This document shows positions 25,198 to 38,476 of a stretch of DNA of 64,000 nt, one piece after another; within the stretch, counting starts at the first letter, position 1, and each line of letters starts with the position of its first letter. This DNA comes from Eonycteris spelaea (lineage: Eukaryota; Chordata; Mammalia; Chiroptera; Pteropodidae): assembly GCA_003508835.1 (NCBI GenBank), contig PUFA01000022.1, positions 7,440,001 to 7,504,000 on the forward strand. Reading direction: 5' to 3'. A model generated the notes under the pieces. That model was given only the letters and a program-made list of their open reading frames with translations, had not been told where the DNA came from and searched no databases. The position numbers and the translations under genes were made by a program.

Positions 25198-27813
25198 CGA
25201 TACTTGCGATTGGTACCAGGATCCTTGTCACTGTATGATGCTTAATTGTCGAGCCCTCTGAGGTCTCTCTCCACTTGACCTACTTAACCATTTTCTCTAC
25301 ACTTCTCTAGTGCGGATGCTTTTCCCTAAAAGGTAATTTCTTCACTGCTCTCTTCACACTCCTCCAGTTTCCACGTAAGTGCACTTGCACCAACCTCTAG
25401 AGGCCTTAGCTGCCTCTGATGCTGGATGATGAGCGTGAGCCACGAAGGAGCCAGCTGCTCTCTTCCCAGTCTCCCTCGTTCCCTCCCTTCCCTCTTTCTC
25501 TTCTTCAAAACCCGGCTCAATTCTATTTCATTATAATAAGTCCATCTGACTACGCCAACCCATTTCGATACTTAGAGAGCATGTAATCACACTTAATCAT
25601 CTTTGGAGTTTTAAAATAAATATATAAGTATGTCCCAGACAAGACTGCTGGCAAACGGCATTAACTTAAGTAAAGGAATTTGGCCAAGGCATTTTATTTT
25701 TTCTTATCAAATGTGTATGAAAAGTGGTGATATATATATATTTTTTTTCCAGTAAGAGATTTACAAAAACTAACGATCACTGTATGTATCCTCTATCGTA
25801 TCCTCCAAATACTAACTGCTTAACTGGGTCACAGATATTTGTGCATCTTTCTGAATCTTGCAAGTTGAAATTCCTCCGAGGTGCAACTCAGTGTTCTAAC
25901 TACGTGGCTCACTGGGACACGGAGTTAGAAGAAACCCAGCGTGAATGACAATGTCCGGTGGAAGTCCAACTTAACATAGAGTTTGCTGGTGGTACAGAGA
26001 ACCCCAAAATGACACTTTTAACGTGATTTTCCTCAGGCTGATTAAATTTTCCTACCAGTTTTTGAAGTCTGGAGATGTACAGCAGTGAAATCTCTTTCAT
26101 CAAGTACAGCACAGAATGAAAAGTGGAATTCCACTGCTATGTTTAAATAGAGTATCATTTTGTTATAATAATGAGAAATTCTTGAGGAAGAGTACTCAGC
26201 TATGTGAGCTACAAACTCATGTTTGATTTGCAAATATTATTCTTTCTAATGGGAAAGATCTGAACAAGGTAATTTTAAGCAATGAGAATACTTTAGCTAT
26301 TTTGGTCTAAATTTAAATTTAAGTGAAAGCTCAGCTTTCAAACAAGAATTTTTCATTGTTATTAATTTACTTTGTCAACAGTATATTGTAAACTAAGCAC
26401 TGCTTTATAAAAATAATATTGTTAAGTAAAGGGTCTATTTTATTTCTTATCTTTCTGATTACATAAAACCAGCCACTTTTGAAAGCTTAGCAGAAAATTA
26501 CAAGGCCGTCTGGACCAAGAGGAGGAACTAATTCAATTATAATAAAACATTTTAAACCTAAGCCATAAGAGTTCTTGCTTTTATTATTTTTTAGAACCTT
26601 CTGAGATTAAAATCCAAAGCCTTTACTGCAGGACTACAGACACAGCTAATTATCTCAGAAAACTAGACAATTCGATAAGGTTCATATAAATTAGAATATT
26701 TTAGCAAAGATAATTAAAATGTTAAAAATCTAACCTCTAATAAATCGACATTTGCAAAATCCAGTGGACCTATAAAAGGAAATTACGAAGCAAGTCATGT
26801 TATTTATATAAGTGTAGTTGTATTTAACCAGAAATTAAAGTATTCATGAGAATATAAAATATTTTGGTCTTCTTTGGAAAATGAGATAGATGATCAGTCA
26901 CAGAATTCTCTCCTATGTTGCACTGCTTCTGTTATCCTAAACACAGAAACGTTCCATATAGCCCAACAACCAGCTGAAAACAGCAAACTGATACTCTTCA
27001 ACCAAAACCAGGTTGAGTTTATTGGTTTAGAAAAGTTTAACTAGAAACGGTAAAGATGCTTAATGTTGTTTTTAAAAGTACACCTCTGGTTATGTCACCA
27101 TTCTGTTTAACCTTAAAAACTCATGAAAGAGTCTCTGTAAAAATCCAAAAGCATGACAATGGTTTTAGCTGCCTCTGACAACTGAATGAAGAGACAGCCA
27201 CAGAGGACCAGGCTGCACTCAGAACAGATGGTGGGGTGGGGGGATGCGTTTGGTCCTGTTGGCCTCATGTGAACCTAAAAGAAAGAAACTAGGACCTGGT
27301 CCTTTCAGGAAGAACTGTGGTCAAGAGGCTAGATTGAAGGGTTAAAGTTGCCCAGAGAGAAAGATTCAGCATGGGGTGGACCGCTGAAAGTCAGGGGCTG
27401 ACAAGAGGAATTGTAATGCCAGTTAGCGGAGGCACGTCCTGGATGCTGAAGGGAGAAGGTGGGCAATGGTCCTTATGGCCCATTCAGAAATGAACTAACC
27501 GTAAATGAAGTACCTTGACATCACCAATTACGCAAGACCTGTCTAACCTTGTTATACCACCCAACTCTTCTCCTATTTTTAAAACCATGGACGACCAAAA
27601 GTATATAAAATGGGGAGGGGGGCAGAAGGAAAGAAGGCAGGTTCAAGGAGGAAGAGTAAAATCAACACCAAAGTCAAGCAACCAACAAAACACTCGTGAC
27701 CACATTTATCACTCCTCTATCCTGCTCATCGCAAAATTCTGAGATTAAGGAAATAAGGCAAAAGTCCTAGTTTATATCAGACAACAAAGGTTTGCTTATA
27801 TTGACCACATTCT

Positions 27814-27850
27814 GTTTTTTTTTGTTTTGTTTTTTGTTTTTGTTTTTTTT
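27814..27850 (+). repeat. T-rich (GTTTT)n tract, copy B
   Basis: Duplicate of 8601-8637 with a different arrangement of G interruptions. Confidence 0.9.
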
Positions 27851-28378
27851 AAACCTGGAAAATTTAGACTATCTAATGAGATGTGAAAGTAAATACAAAT
27901 GCTATGAAATTTGTTTAATACATCCTAGGACAGGAGGGTCAAAAGAAGGTACTTTAAAAAATGCAACTGCTTTTTGTTTCATGTCCTACGAATTTAGATT
28001 GTTCACTAAACTAGGTGAACAATTATTTTGATTTGACATTCTGAACCCAATAATATATTTTTCTTTCACACACTTCATTGAATCTGCCCTCAAACCACAC
28101 ATGCACCTTCTGATAGCATGTCATACTGTAAAAAGTCCTTGATGGGTATTTATCCCACAGTTGGCTCTCGATAAAAACTAGCTTTATTATTCTATATTTT
28201 AATTACAGAACCCATAATATGTATATGTGTATGCATTTTTTCAATAAATATTTGCTGATATAAATCAATTTAATTTTGAAATGAGTAGCCTGGTATGTGG
28301 TCATCCATAAAGATTATGTGGATTAGATTAGAACAGCTCTTCCCTAGTAGTATGCAATACCAGATCTTTAGCAGATCG

Positions 28379-28475
28379 ATGTATGTATACATCCATTATA
28401 CAAAAACATGCACACATGCACACATGTATATATACATGCAAATGTACATGTCTGCATATATTTACATGTGTTCAT
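28379..28475 (+). repeat. Alternating purine-pyrimidine tract, copy B
   Basis: Duplicate of 9167-9262 with several substitutions, more than in the neighbouring sequence. Confidence 0.8.
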
Positions 28476-29131
28476 ATAGTCTCTTTCTTGACTCTACCTT
28501 TTATTTCATTCATTTGTTTGTCTTTAAACACAGACTGTATTAATTGCTACAATGTATAATGTCTTAATATCTAAATTCTTCTCATTTTGTAGAAATTCTG
28601 TGGCTATCTGTGATTTTAGCTTCCATATACATATTAGAATCAGTTGGCCAAGTGCAATAATACCATGTAGTCAGTTACTTCCCTAAAGAGCCCTGGTTCC
28701 TTGTACTAGATGATAGGTATAGAAACCAAGCAAAGGTATGATCTGGTTATTGCTACCGGTGTCCTTGCACCTAGTGCTTCTCAGTGTGTAAAGCTAGGAA
28801 ACATATGAAGTGCATGCAAGCACAAACACATGGGCCTCCATATCTGTATTAATGGCAATCTGCATATTGATCAAAACCCATGCATTCATACTGATATTTC
28901 TGAACCACAGAGCTCACTCAAGCCATCCTCCAGTCTTTATTTGTAACTCTCTTTCTGACAGTTTCTCTGACAATGAGAAACTGGATTTCATTATCTACTA
29001 TACATTTACTGATTTGCTCAGTCTTAAAATTCTAGTAAGACGATGTCAGAATTGATATCCTAAAACACTGAAAACCAAATGTACTCGCGTACAAAACTAT
29101 CGGACAATTATTTTCTCCTTTAGTAAGTCTT

Positions 29132-29274
29132 CCTTATAGTATATTCAACATTATAGTATACTATAGTATATTCAATATTTTCTTATATCTCTTCCTTTAA
29201 TATATCCCCTTATAGTATATTCACTATTATATTATAATATAGAATAATCAATATTTTCTTATATCTCATCCTTT
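29132..29274 (+). repeat. AT minisatellite, two diverged units (copy B)
   Basis: Same array as 9922-10089. Unit 1 (29132-29207) is 25 bases shorter through loss of TATAGTATA repeats. Confidence 0.9.
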
Positions 29275-29707
29275 GTCACATGAAAGGCAGCTTACTATAT
29301 AGATATGCTTTTTCCAACCAAATCACCTAAAAAAGAGACGTGAATGCAAACAGAGAGAGTCAGGCAGTTTTAAAGCTACAGGTAATTTTTAAATTCTAGA
29401 ACTTTACACATTAAAGACTGAAAGCTAGGGTTTTTTATGGCTCTAGTTTTTATTCTTATCAGCTGGCATGTTAGAGAACTATATGATTAAATTAATCACG
29501 GGGAATCACAACATCATACCTTTTCCAGGACAGAGAAGACATCTTAGAGGCAGCATGTAAGGAAAATGCTAGTTGAAAATGCACATCTAACATTTACATA
29601 TAAATGATCTTAAATGTTGAACAGGGGATAAAAAGGATTTAATATACCCATTGGATATGTTGATAAGGAAACTCTTGTTCTGTGGAGCTTCCCTGAGACT
29701 ACATAAT

Positions 29708-32700
29708 TCATGCTAAATCGCTGTGTGGATTTGCCTATTCTGGGGGAAAATTCAAGCCCGAAAAGTAATACAGAAAAAGTAGAAACACAAAACCCACCAG
29801 AAGTTAGCAATTTTTTCATGCATTACCCTCAGTCTTTCATCTTCTAGCACACTCTTTCGTAACTTTTACTTATAACTACTAGGGCTCTATGCCAGTGTTT
29901 TCGTATATCAACACAATACTGAAAGGAAGAAAGGGGAAGAAACGAGCATTTTATTATTTTCTGCAAAACAAACAAAATACCAATTTGGAAAAATAGCACT
30001 TCTAGCCAGTTCACTTTTAGACTTTAGTTTCATGAAATCTAACAGACACAACATGCACAATAAATCTCCACAACGATTGGAGGTGTTTTCTTTCTAAAAA
30101 TAACACCATCTCTAGGGGCCTTTCTCATGCTTCCACGAAGTATTTCTCCACGTTTTCACCACAAGGACTCCAATTACTAAAAATCCACATTACACACGCT
30201 ATATAGTTGGATCCCAAATTGAATCTACCTTATCATTGAAGTAACATGAATATATTTAGTTTTTCACCTGAAATGAAAAGGTGTCAGATCGATTCTTCCT
30301 CTCTGATTTCTGCGTTTGACTCTGGCATTGTTACAAATTGCCCTGAGGCATATCTTTCCTTTTAATACGATGCCTCAATGCAAACGTTCCCCGATAGTTA
30401 TTGTTCAACATTATATAACCAAAACGAAATGCCACCTAGTTATTAAACTGTCAGAACATTAAAAGTGAATAAATCATAACAAACTTTATAGTATATTAAG
30501 CCATAGGCACAGTCAGTTTTCTTCAGAAGAGGCCTTAAGAGGTGCACTGAAGGAACTAAAGGACTAAAACTGAGAGTAGAAATTTATTATTTTCAGATAT
30601 TTTAACTATGTCATGGAAAGTCGCCACATCCTTGTTCCACAAAATTAGTAAGGATGCAGAATTCCCCTTGTACTGATCATTCTTTCCTCATTTAATATGT
30701 GAATTAGTTAAAGAGAAGATTTCTAACTATTACAACATAGTTCCTTACAGAGTAGTGCTCTAACAGATAACCACCATCGGATATTTAATTTTAATTTAAA
30801 TCGTTCCAGATATCTACTGTGAATACTTTTGATTTAGCTTCACATAAGGTTCAATCACGAGAGAAGCATATGTTTATACAAAAGAAAAAAAATTATAATG
30901 CTCTCGTTTATTCCCCCTGTGACCACATAATTGATCCGTATCATCTTTAATTGCATAACAGTTTTGTAGATTGTATAAAATTATAAGCTTCTACCATATT
31001 TCCAATTAGAATGAATATAACAAAAGAATTTGTATATCAACTCAAATGGGATTTTGTTGAGATAAATTAGTTAACATAATGCACTATTGACCTTTCATTG
31101 CAAAGCAAGCAAACATAAGAACAGATTCTATAAAAGGAAAACCTTCAAGATATTGATAACAACCTGAATTAATGGTGCAAATTACAGGGCTAAACACAGT
31201 AGCACAGAATTGAGTGACCTAAATGACTATCCTTCGAAAATCAGGGATAGGTGAACAACTGGGTATATCCAAGGTAAACTATCTTGCCATGCCTTGGAGC
31301 CACTACCTTTATTTTGGACTCAGTATAACCCAACAGAGATTGTCATCAAGTGCTAAAGTAACATGTTTTTACTCCACTTGACCATTTGAGATGACCACCA
31401 AAGTTGAGGACTGAAATTATATTCCAGCTATTCCACTTTATCAATAATCTCAGCTAATTTCTACAATAGGTTCTAGTTCTGATTTTTGCCCAACAGTGTA
31501 GCTGTTTGTGGATCTCCAACTCTTCTAACTTCCTATCAGAAGCAACAAACTTTCATAGGCAATGATATGCATTGCCTACAGTCCTTGCTGCGACAGTAAC
31601 TGTTCATAGTTTTTTTAGTACAAAAAGACTTGATTGATAATGCTTGGCATCCTCTTATCGTGCAAATTTATCTTAATAATGGGACACTGTGGAAGGTTTC
31701 TGTTACTCAATTGACTTACAGATACAAAAGAAGATTATAGAACATGTCAATCCATATGTGTTTTAATTTGTTGTCATCAAGTAGTAATGTTATTAAACTA
31801 TAGTCTAAGATGAAATTTGCATATTTGATATTTTCACATAGAAGTCTAATTCTTTTCATCTTTTGCTTATAATCAGGAATCAATTTTTTGATATTTATAT
31901 GTTAGAATAAGTGGGAAAATGTAAGGCTTTTGTACTTTCCTAAACCTGACTTTCTGACATAAAATGAAAATGGCTCATAGAGATGAAAGAGAATGCCAGG
32001 CAAACACAAAAGAATGTCGAGAGGGAAGTATATTGAAAACATTTCTAAATATTATGTATTATTTTGCATCCTTCCAGGGAATCACTTAGTGTACATCTGT
32101 TAGTAAGGAAGCTGTTACTATACCATCTACTCATGTAACAGCCTTAACTTCATTGTCACAAACCAGTTACAGTTGGTACTCTACAACCAAAAACCAGGGG
32201 GTGGGGACAGGGGGTGAGGAGGAAGGGAAAGGAAAGGATAGAAAAGGAAACACTTAACATCAAAACATGGATTCGGTTTTATTATTTCATCTCCATGTTC
32301 TTTTGGTGATAGGATGTTCTGTTTTTCTTTTCTTACATATATTTATCTAGACTAATAAAATATTATTTAGGGAAAATGCAACAAATATTGTTTTTTAAAG
32401 ATTGTTTCCATTTCTTAGCATGAACAGTACCAATAAGGTGATGCTCAAGAGAATGCAGGGCAAAAAATCTGAATTCTTGGATGGAACCTATCAGCACCCT
32501 GTCATGAGAACCTTTGTACAGACAGAACCTTGAAATAACTGTTCCAAATTATTGATGGATAAAGGTTTAAGCAGATTTCTGCATCTCTGAATTCTTTAAA
32601 AGCAAACCAATATATATATTTTTAATTCATAACTTCTCAGAGCTTTATATAAATGAATTTGAGAATGGAAGAGAACACAGCAAGAGGAAAGTGTGGAGCA

Positions 32701-34812
32701 ACCGATGGGGAACGTCACATAGGGGAAGTTTTGGAATCACAAGGTCGAACTTTAAATTCCAGATCTGTCGTATATCCTGTTACCTTAGAAGAAAGTTTTC
32801 ATTTCTTTAAACTTAATACCTAATTAATAAAATGTTCAAATTATACCTAACTTTCAAGAGTGCTGTGAAATTTACCAATATGTTAGAAAAACACTAAACA
32901 ATCTCCATGTAATAATGATTAAATCCTTTATCCATTAAAATCTTATATGTATCTTACACACATATGTTTTATACACATTATTAAAATTAATACTAGTGAA
33001 AAAAAACCCATGAGATATTATTTTTTTTTACCTTAATAGAATCTTTGATCGAACAAACATGTATTTTCTTTTCATATTTTTTCCATTGGTGTATCCTAGA
33101 ACCTAAAAGTATATACAGAACTCGGTAAATTTTTTAATGAGGTAAATGAATGAAGTGAGAAAACACTCCTAAAAATGTATGCAGTTTGATTCCAGAATCT
33201 GTGATCTTAACCACAAAGTGTTGTGGATTTCGACAGAGTGAAGTTATTTTCTTTTTCCATTTTTATTTTTCTCTTTGAGGAAGTACAACCTTTGAAGTCA
33301 GAAACTTCACAGAACTAAATTAATGTTTTATTTTTTCTGCTCCCATAAAATTACTTACTTAATTAATTAAACGAGCATTTATTAAATGGCTATGTGTGAG
33401 ATATTGAGCTAAAAACTGACAACTGTGCACAAAAATGAAAAAGGCGAAGCTCCTGATTTCAGCTCTGGTAATAGCAAAGACCGACATGTGAACAATTACT
33501 TATAAACATTGTTCAAGTGCGCATTTATTTACTGTTTTTGGAAGACCCACTATGTTCTAGACACTGCACTATGAACTGATGAGATAATGAGAGAGAACAA
33601 TGGCATATTTTGATGTATTTTACACAAAAAGGGTAGAAAGCTTTGAAAATAAGAAACAGGTAATTCAAAGATCATGAGCAGCAAGTTCAAAACTGGGTCA
33701 GTCGTTTGGAAAACCACCTTTAAGCAGAGCAAAAAAATAAGTGTTTGTGCCTATAATCACTGACCATTTATGAAATTCATGGCAAATAGTAAGACCTTGA
33801 AAATATTATTTTAATAAGAGAGTGAATGGTGCTATACAGAATTATTTTAAGAAGCTGAAAGCAGAAGAGATTTTTGCTAAAAAATATTTTTTAATTTCAT
33901 TTTGCATTTTCTTGATTTGGGAGAAAGTGATATCTACTTCTAAATGTCCATTTTCGATTCCCAATTACTGGGTCTATAACTACCAGAATACATTACAATC
34001 AGAAATACAAACCCCGAATTGTCAAATTTGATGTAGAGTGGTATGTAATATGAGCGTTTCTTTTTCTAGAGAAATGGACTCAAGAATATCTCTGGTAATA
34101 AAAGTTAAATTGATAGAATTTGTATTAAACAGATGTTATTTAGAAAAATGTCCCTGTACACTTAGAAATATCTAATGATCCACTTGAAATATAAGCATGT
34201 GTTAGAGAAAAGGCACATTGGTAAAGGTGTCAGAGAAAAGTGACAAATTAAATCAGGTCGAGAGTAACAGTAGAATCACAAAAATGTCAGATGGCCACAG
34301 TGGATTCTCTTTATTTTTCAGCTTTGATTGTCATTTTATTGCCAAGACTAAGATATAATAGAGCTGAGTTTTTCATTAAAAATATCCTGCACTCAAAATA
34401 ATCCTATAATTTCAATATGCTGCAAAAATTTAAATATCAAGGTAAATTTATTTTCCACTCATTCAAAAGCCCGAGTACAGTGAGCTTTGCTTGCTTGCGA
34501 GACCAGCTAGTCTGTCCCGAGAACCACATTGATCATCCTGAGTTTACAGTAAAATAGTTTCTTCTCTCAGCCTTTCAGGAATAGAGGACTAATTTTTTTC
34601 AACATTCAAATGTGGAATGTGTCTCTCAGGAGAAGATTTATATCAACTAAGCTCATAAAACTGATTTATACAACTTCACTGACAATTTACTTACTTATAT
34701 CTAGGAATTACTGTCATAGATTTCAGACTACTAAAATCATATATAAATTATATGGAAACAAAATAAGGTTGTGATAGGAACTCCAGGGAGCAATGGTAGA
34801 AGTTAATTTAAT
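29708..34812. other. Single-copy non-coding interval
   Basis: Begins at the right edge of duplication copy B. Short open frames on both strands have no recognisable homology. A G-rich patch lies at 32197-32228. I see no gene or clear repeat family. Confidence 0.5.
32197..32228 (+). other. G-rich patch, weak quadruplex candidate
   Basis: G-runs of 5, 4, 5 and 3 separated by loops of 1, 3 and 10 bases. Confidence 0.5.
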
Positions 34813-35285
34813 ATTTGTGGTAGATTACAGTGATGACCTCATTTCTTTACCCTTACCTTCAGCCATGCCTGTTGTCATGTTATTTTGCAGTTTCTCACAG
34901 TAAAGAAGTTTCCTTCCCTAAGCCTTGTGTTTGTGAGGCTCTTTCAATTTGTTTCAGACAGGCAGTTGAGGCAAAAATAATGGCATGCCAGTTCCAAACC
35001 TAAGCTTTAAGAAGCACTGTGTGGTTTCCATTAGTGCCCTGTACCTCCAACTTCACCATTATAATAGTTGGCTAGCTAGAAGATGAGTGACATGTAGAGC
35101 AGAACCTGAGGCCAGCCTAGGTTAGCCAACAGATGAGTGATCTCAAGACTGTGAGCACGTCCAGCCAAGATCATCAGAGCCTAGTCAATATCTAACTGAC
35201 TTCAGACAAGAGCCATAAACTCTTATTGCTGTATGCCACTGAGTCATACGACTGAGGCAAGAGTCAATCGATACAATATTAAACA
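34813..35285 (+). mobile_element. MLT1-like (ERVL-MaLR) LTR
   Basis: Shows MLT1-type order: GTGATGACCTCATTTC at the left, TTCCAAACCTAAGCTTTAAG, AAGATGAGTGACATGTAGAG, GAGGCCAGCCTAGGTTAGCC, and AGCCATAAACTCTTATTGCT with ATGCCACTGAGTCATA at the right end. Confidence 0.6.
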
Positions 35286-36044
35286 GAATCAGATTAAGCT
35301 ATGCTAAAGACTCCATCCACAGCAGGCAGGCTTTTGAGCACATGCCCTCGCACCTGTCTCAATACTTCAGCAGCCTGACCAAATGCTTGGGTTACACTGA
35401 TGAAGATGCCCTCACCCAGACCAATGCACACAGACATGTACCAATGGCCTGTGTCTCTCAGTCCCCTTTCTAATGAATCTGTATTAACAGGTCTGGTAGA
35501 CGTGTGTAATTTATGATATATATGTCATTAGAGGTCTAATTCTTTAGAAATAATTCATACACACGCATATATGCACGTTTGTATATATGAAATACACTAG
35601 TACTTTCACCATTTCCTAAAAATGCCACATAAATGTCCCTTTCACTTGAGTTCGTTTTCCACCAATTTGCACAACTTTATGCCCATTTTTTACCCTTTGA
35701 AATCTCTTATACTCCGACACTTATTTTAAATTAGACTCAATTGAGAGTTCTTTAGCAATTACATAATACTGAGTTATATAATATCTAACAATTTAGACAT
35801 CTAATATCCTTTCTAAGCTCACAGTTCATTAAGAAAATGACTAAATCATTTTCTTTATACTCCTCTTGCTCTCATCTTTGCCTCTCCTTCTGTCCCCTAG
35901 CCATAAGAACAAACCTATACACTCAGTAAATATATGGTCAATGTGTGTTATCAGTTTATTCCTGAAACTTAGTTTGGTACATAATTTGAGAAATATGCCT
36001 CAGACTCATCATGCCATTAATTTGAAGTGAATGATGTCCCTGCA
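35286..36044. other. Non-coding interval, nothing recognised
   Basis: AT-rich unique sequence without supported features. Confidence 0.5.
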
Positions 36045-36515
36045 TTTCACTCCTGTATTAATTTCTGAGGTCCGTTTTTATAAGGTGACAATAACTGGGT
36101 AGCTTAAAATATCAAAATGAATTGTCTCCCAGTGCTGGAGACTAGAAGTCTAAAATCAAGATGTCGGCAGAGCCCTGCTTCCTAAGACCCTGAGGAGAAT
36201 CCTTCTTTTCCTCTCCCTAGCCTCTGGCCTTAGCCAAAATCCTTGGCAATCCTTGGCTTCCAGCTGCATGTCTCCGATATTTGTTCATGTCACCACACTG
36301 TGTTCTCCTGGTATGTCTGTCTTCTCTTCTCATAAGAAACCCACGCATAGGGGTTATGCCCACCCTAATGACCTCATCTTAACTCGATACATCTTCAAAG
36401 ACCCTATTTGCAAATACAGTCACATTCACTGGTATCAGTGGTTAGGACTTCAACATATAACGTTCAAGGGCACAATTCAATCTGTGGTGACCTCCAAGTC
36501 CCAGCTGATGTTTTG
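36045..36515 (-). mobile_element. MaLR (MLT1/MST-type) LTR, antisense
   Basis: Plus strand is the antisense of a MaLR LTR: TGTATTAATTTCTGAGGTCC, TGGGTAGCTTAAAATATCAA, AGTGCTGGAGACTAGAAGTC, AATCAAGATGTCGGCAG, CACCCTAATGACCTCATCTT, CTATTTGCAAATACAGTCAC and GGGCACAATTCAATCTGTGG. A 90-residue plus-strand open frame (36253-36525) lies inside and is not a gene. Confidence 0.8.
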
Positions 36516-37762
36516 TCCAAACTAATACCCAGAATTATTAAGAACAAACCTTGACTTAACAATAAAATTCTAGAAACTAAATTTGTCCTTTTGAAATTTG
36601 TAGCCATTTTTCTGTCATGCTATATCAACCCCAACCTGGAAAACCAATGATAATATTTACAAACTTGAGGAAGCATTAATTGCTATATTAAAACGCCAGG
36701 GTACTGAAGATGAATATTTTTTCATGCACAGCAGCGCAACTAGCAGCAACGTTTATGGGTGGTTTGATAAGCAGCCAAGTGTCTACAGCAGTTATATGAT
36801 AAAGAATCATAAGCTACTAATTGCCTAGAGCTGTCCAGGTGGGAATGTCAATCAAATCTTTCAGACAGAAGCCTCTGTAAGAACATCAATGGACAGAGAT
36901 AACCAGTCTTAGCCATCATATAAACAATTGTATACAAATACTACTCAATCTATTAAGATAAAAAGTAATACTCATTTTAGGAATCATCAGTTCATAAAGT
37001 TGATCCATGAGTATAATTTATACACATTAGAAAATCATATCCTATCACTAATTCAAAAGCATATAATTTCAATAGCAATCTCCAGATATTGTTAGCAAAA
37101 TAATCAATGGCATTGGAATTAAATCAGTGCCCTGGATGACCTAGCTCTCAGTTAACATTTTTAATATATCATTTAAGATGCATGATGTATGAGCTTTGTC
37201 TCACTATTATTAAAGCCATATAAACACATAAATGGTACACTTTAGTACATTATTGAATTGGAAGGAACTCACATCATTTTCATAAGAAACATATTTAATA
37301 AAGGAACAAGGCAGTGGTATATTATTGTGATGATTGTATTACAATAATGTAAATGCATTTGCCTTCCACATCACCAAATTTTTATTACAAAATAATGTGC
37401 TACGATGAAGTTCAATTTTCAAAAGACCTATCTGAAGTCTCAAAGATAGGTGAGTATTATCATTTGTGCAAAACAAATAAAAGCCATTTCACTCGATCAT
37501 CAAGGTACAGAAAATGCTGGGACATTGAGCTTCCATTCTAGGCCAATCGAGAGGTTAAATTATTTGATTAAAAAATATACATATCACTGGCATAACTTCC
37601 ACCTCTTACTGGTTAACTTCAGAGAGTTCCCAAAAGCTTATTAGCACGACAGCTATTGGATGTGATGGCAAAGAATATTTCATGGTAAAAATGCCCAGTA
37701 TGATGAAAAGTTTAAACATAAAACCAAAATTTCATCTGTATAAGTATGTGAATATCTAATTA
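36516..37762. other. Non-coding interval, nothing recognised
   Basis: No supported features. Confidence 0.5.
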
Positions 37763-37880
37763 CAATAGCTATTATTTAATTTGTGTATATAATTACTATA
37801 ATTATTAGATATAAAATATTTATATATTATAAAATATATTTTATTATATTACATTAAAATATATATTATAAAAATCAAGA
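37763..37880. repeat. AT-rich low-complexity tract
   Basis: Almost pure A/T with many TATA and ATTATA steps. Confidence 0.85.
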
Positions 37881-37959
37881 ATGAAAATTCTTCTATGTCA
37901 CTAATGTCATGACATAATAATAATAAATATATTTGAGTACTTTTTAAAATACATTTTCT

Positions 37960-38439
37960 CCAGTTCCTGGCACAGAGCTCCTAAAACTTTTGGACTTTCC
38001 TCAGTGACAGAGTGAAAGGAAGGTCTTTTGTTATTTATAATAAATCCCTTTCAGCCTTATCGGAGATTATGCTGATGAGGTGACCCTTGGAGGATGAGGG
38101 CTGGGTATCAGAAAGACCAAGGCATGGTTAGAGGAGTGGACCTTTTAGGTCCACCTCCAACCATGGATAGAAGAGAGGGAACTGAAGTTTGACTTCACCA
38201 CTAATGGCCAGAGACTTAATCAATCATGCCCATCTAATGAAGCCTCCATCAAACTCTTAAATGACAGAGTTTGGAGAGTTTCTAAGTTGGTCAACACAGC
38301 AAGGCCCCGGGAGGGTGGTGCACCCAGAGAAGGCGTGGAAGCTCTGCACCCCACCCAGGTGTCTAGTCATCAATTCCATGTGGCTGTTCCTGAGATTTGT
38401 GTGTGTGTATGTGTGTACACTCACATATATATGTGTACA

Positions 38440-38476
<37 letters not shown>

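Larger units (their letters stand above)
10523..29707 (+). repeat. Inferred complete tandem-duplication unit (about 19.2 kb)
   Basis: If the duplication is a simple head-to-tail tandem, one unit runs from the junction at 10522/10523 to the end of copy B, and positions 1-10522 are the tail of the preceding unit. This explains why copy A begins exactly at the window edge without needing a coincidence. It predicts that the sequence just left of this window matches 10523-19222. An interspersed duplication of only about 10.5 kb is the alternative. Confidence 0.6.
19223..29707 (+). repeat. Segmental duplication, copy B
   Basis: Direct copy of 1-10522, about 37 bases shorter because of small indels. 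The largest visible differences are a 25-base contraction of the AT minisatellite (29132-29207 against 9922-10022), a 6-base loss near 19395 and a 5-base gain near 20402. The left flank (up to 19222) cannot be compared with copy A because the window starts there. The right flank from 29708 is unrelated to the sequence after copy A. Confidence 0.97.
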
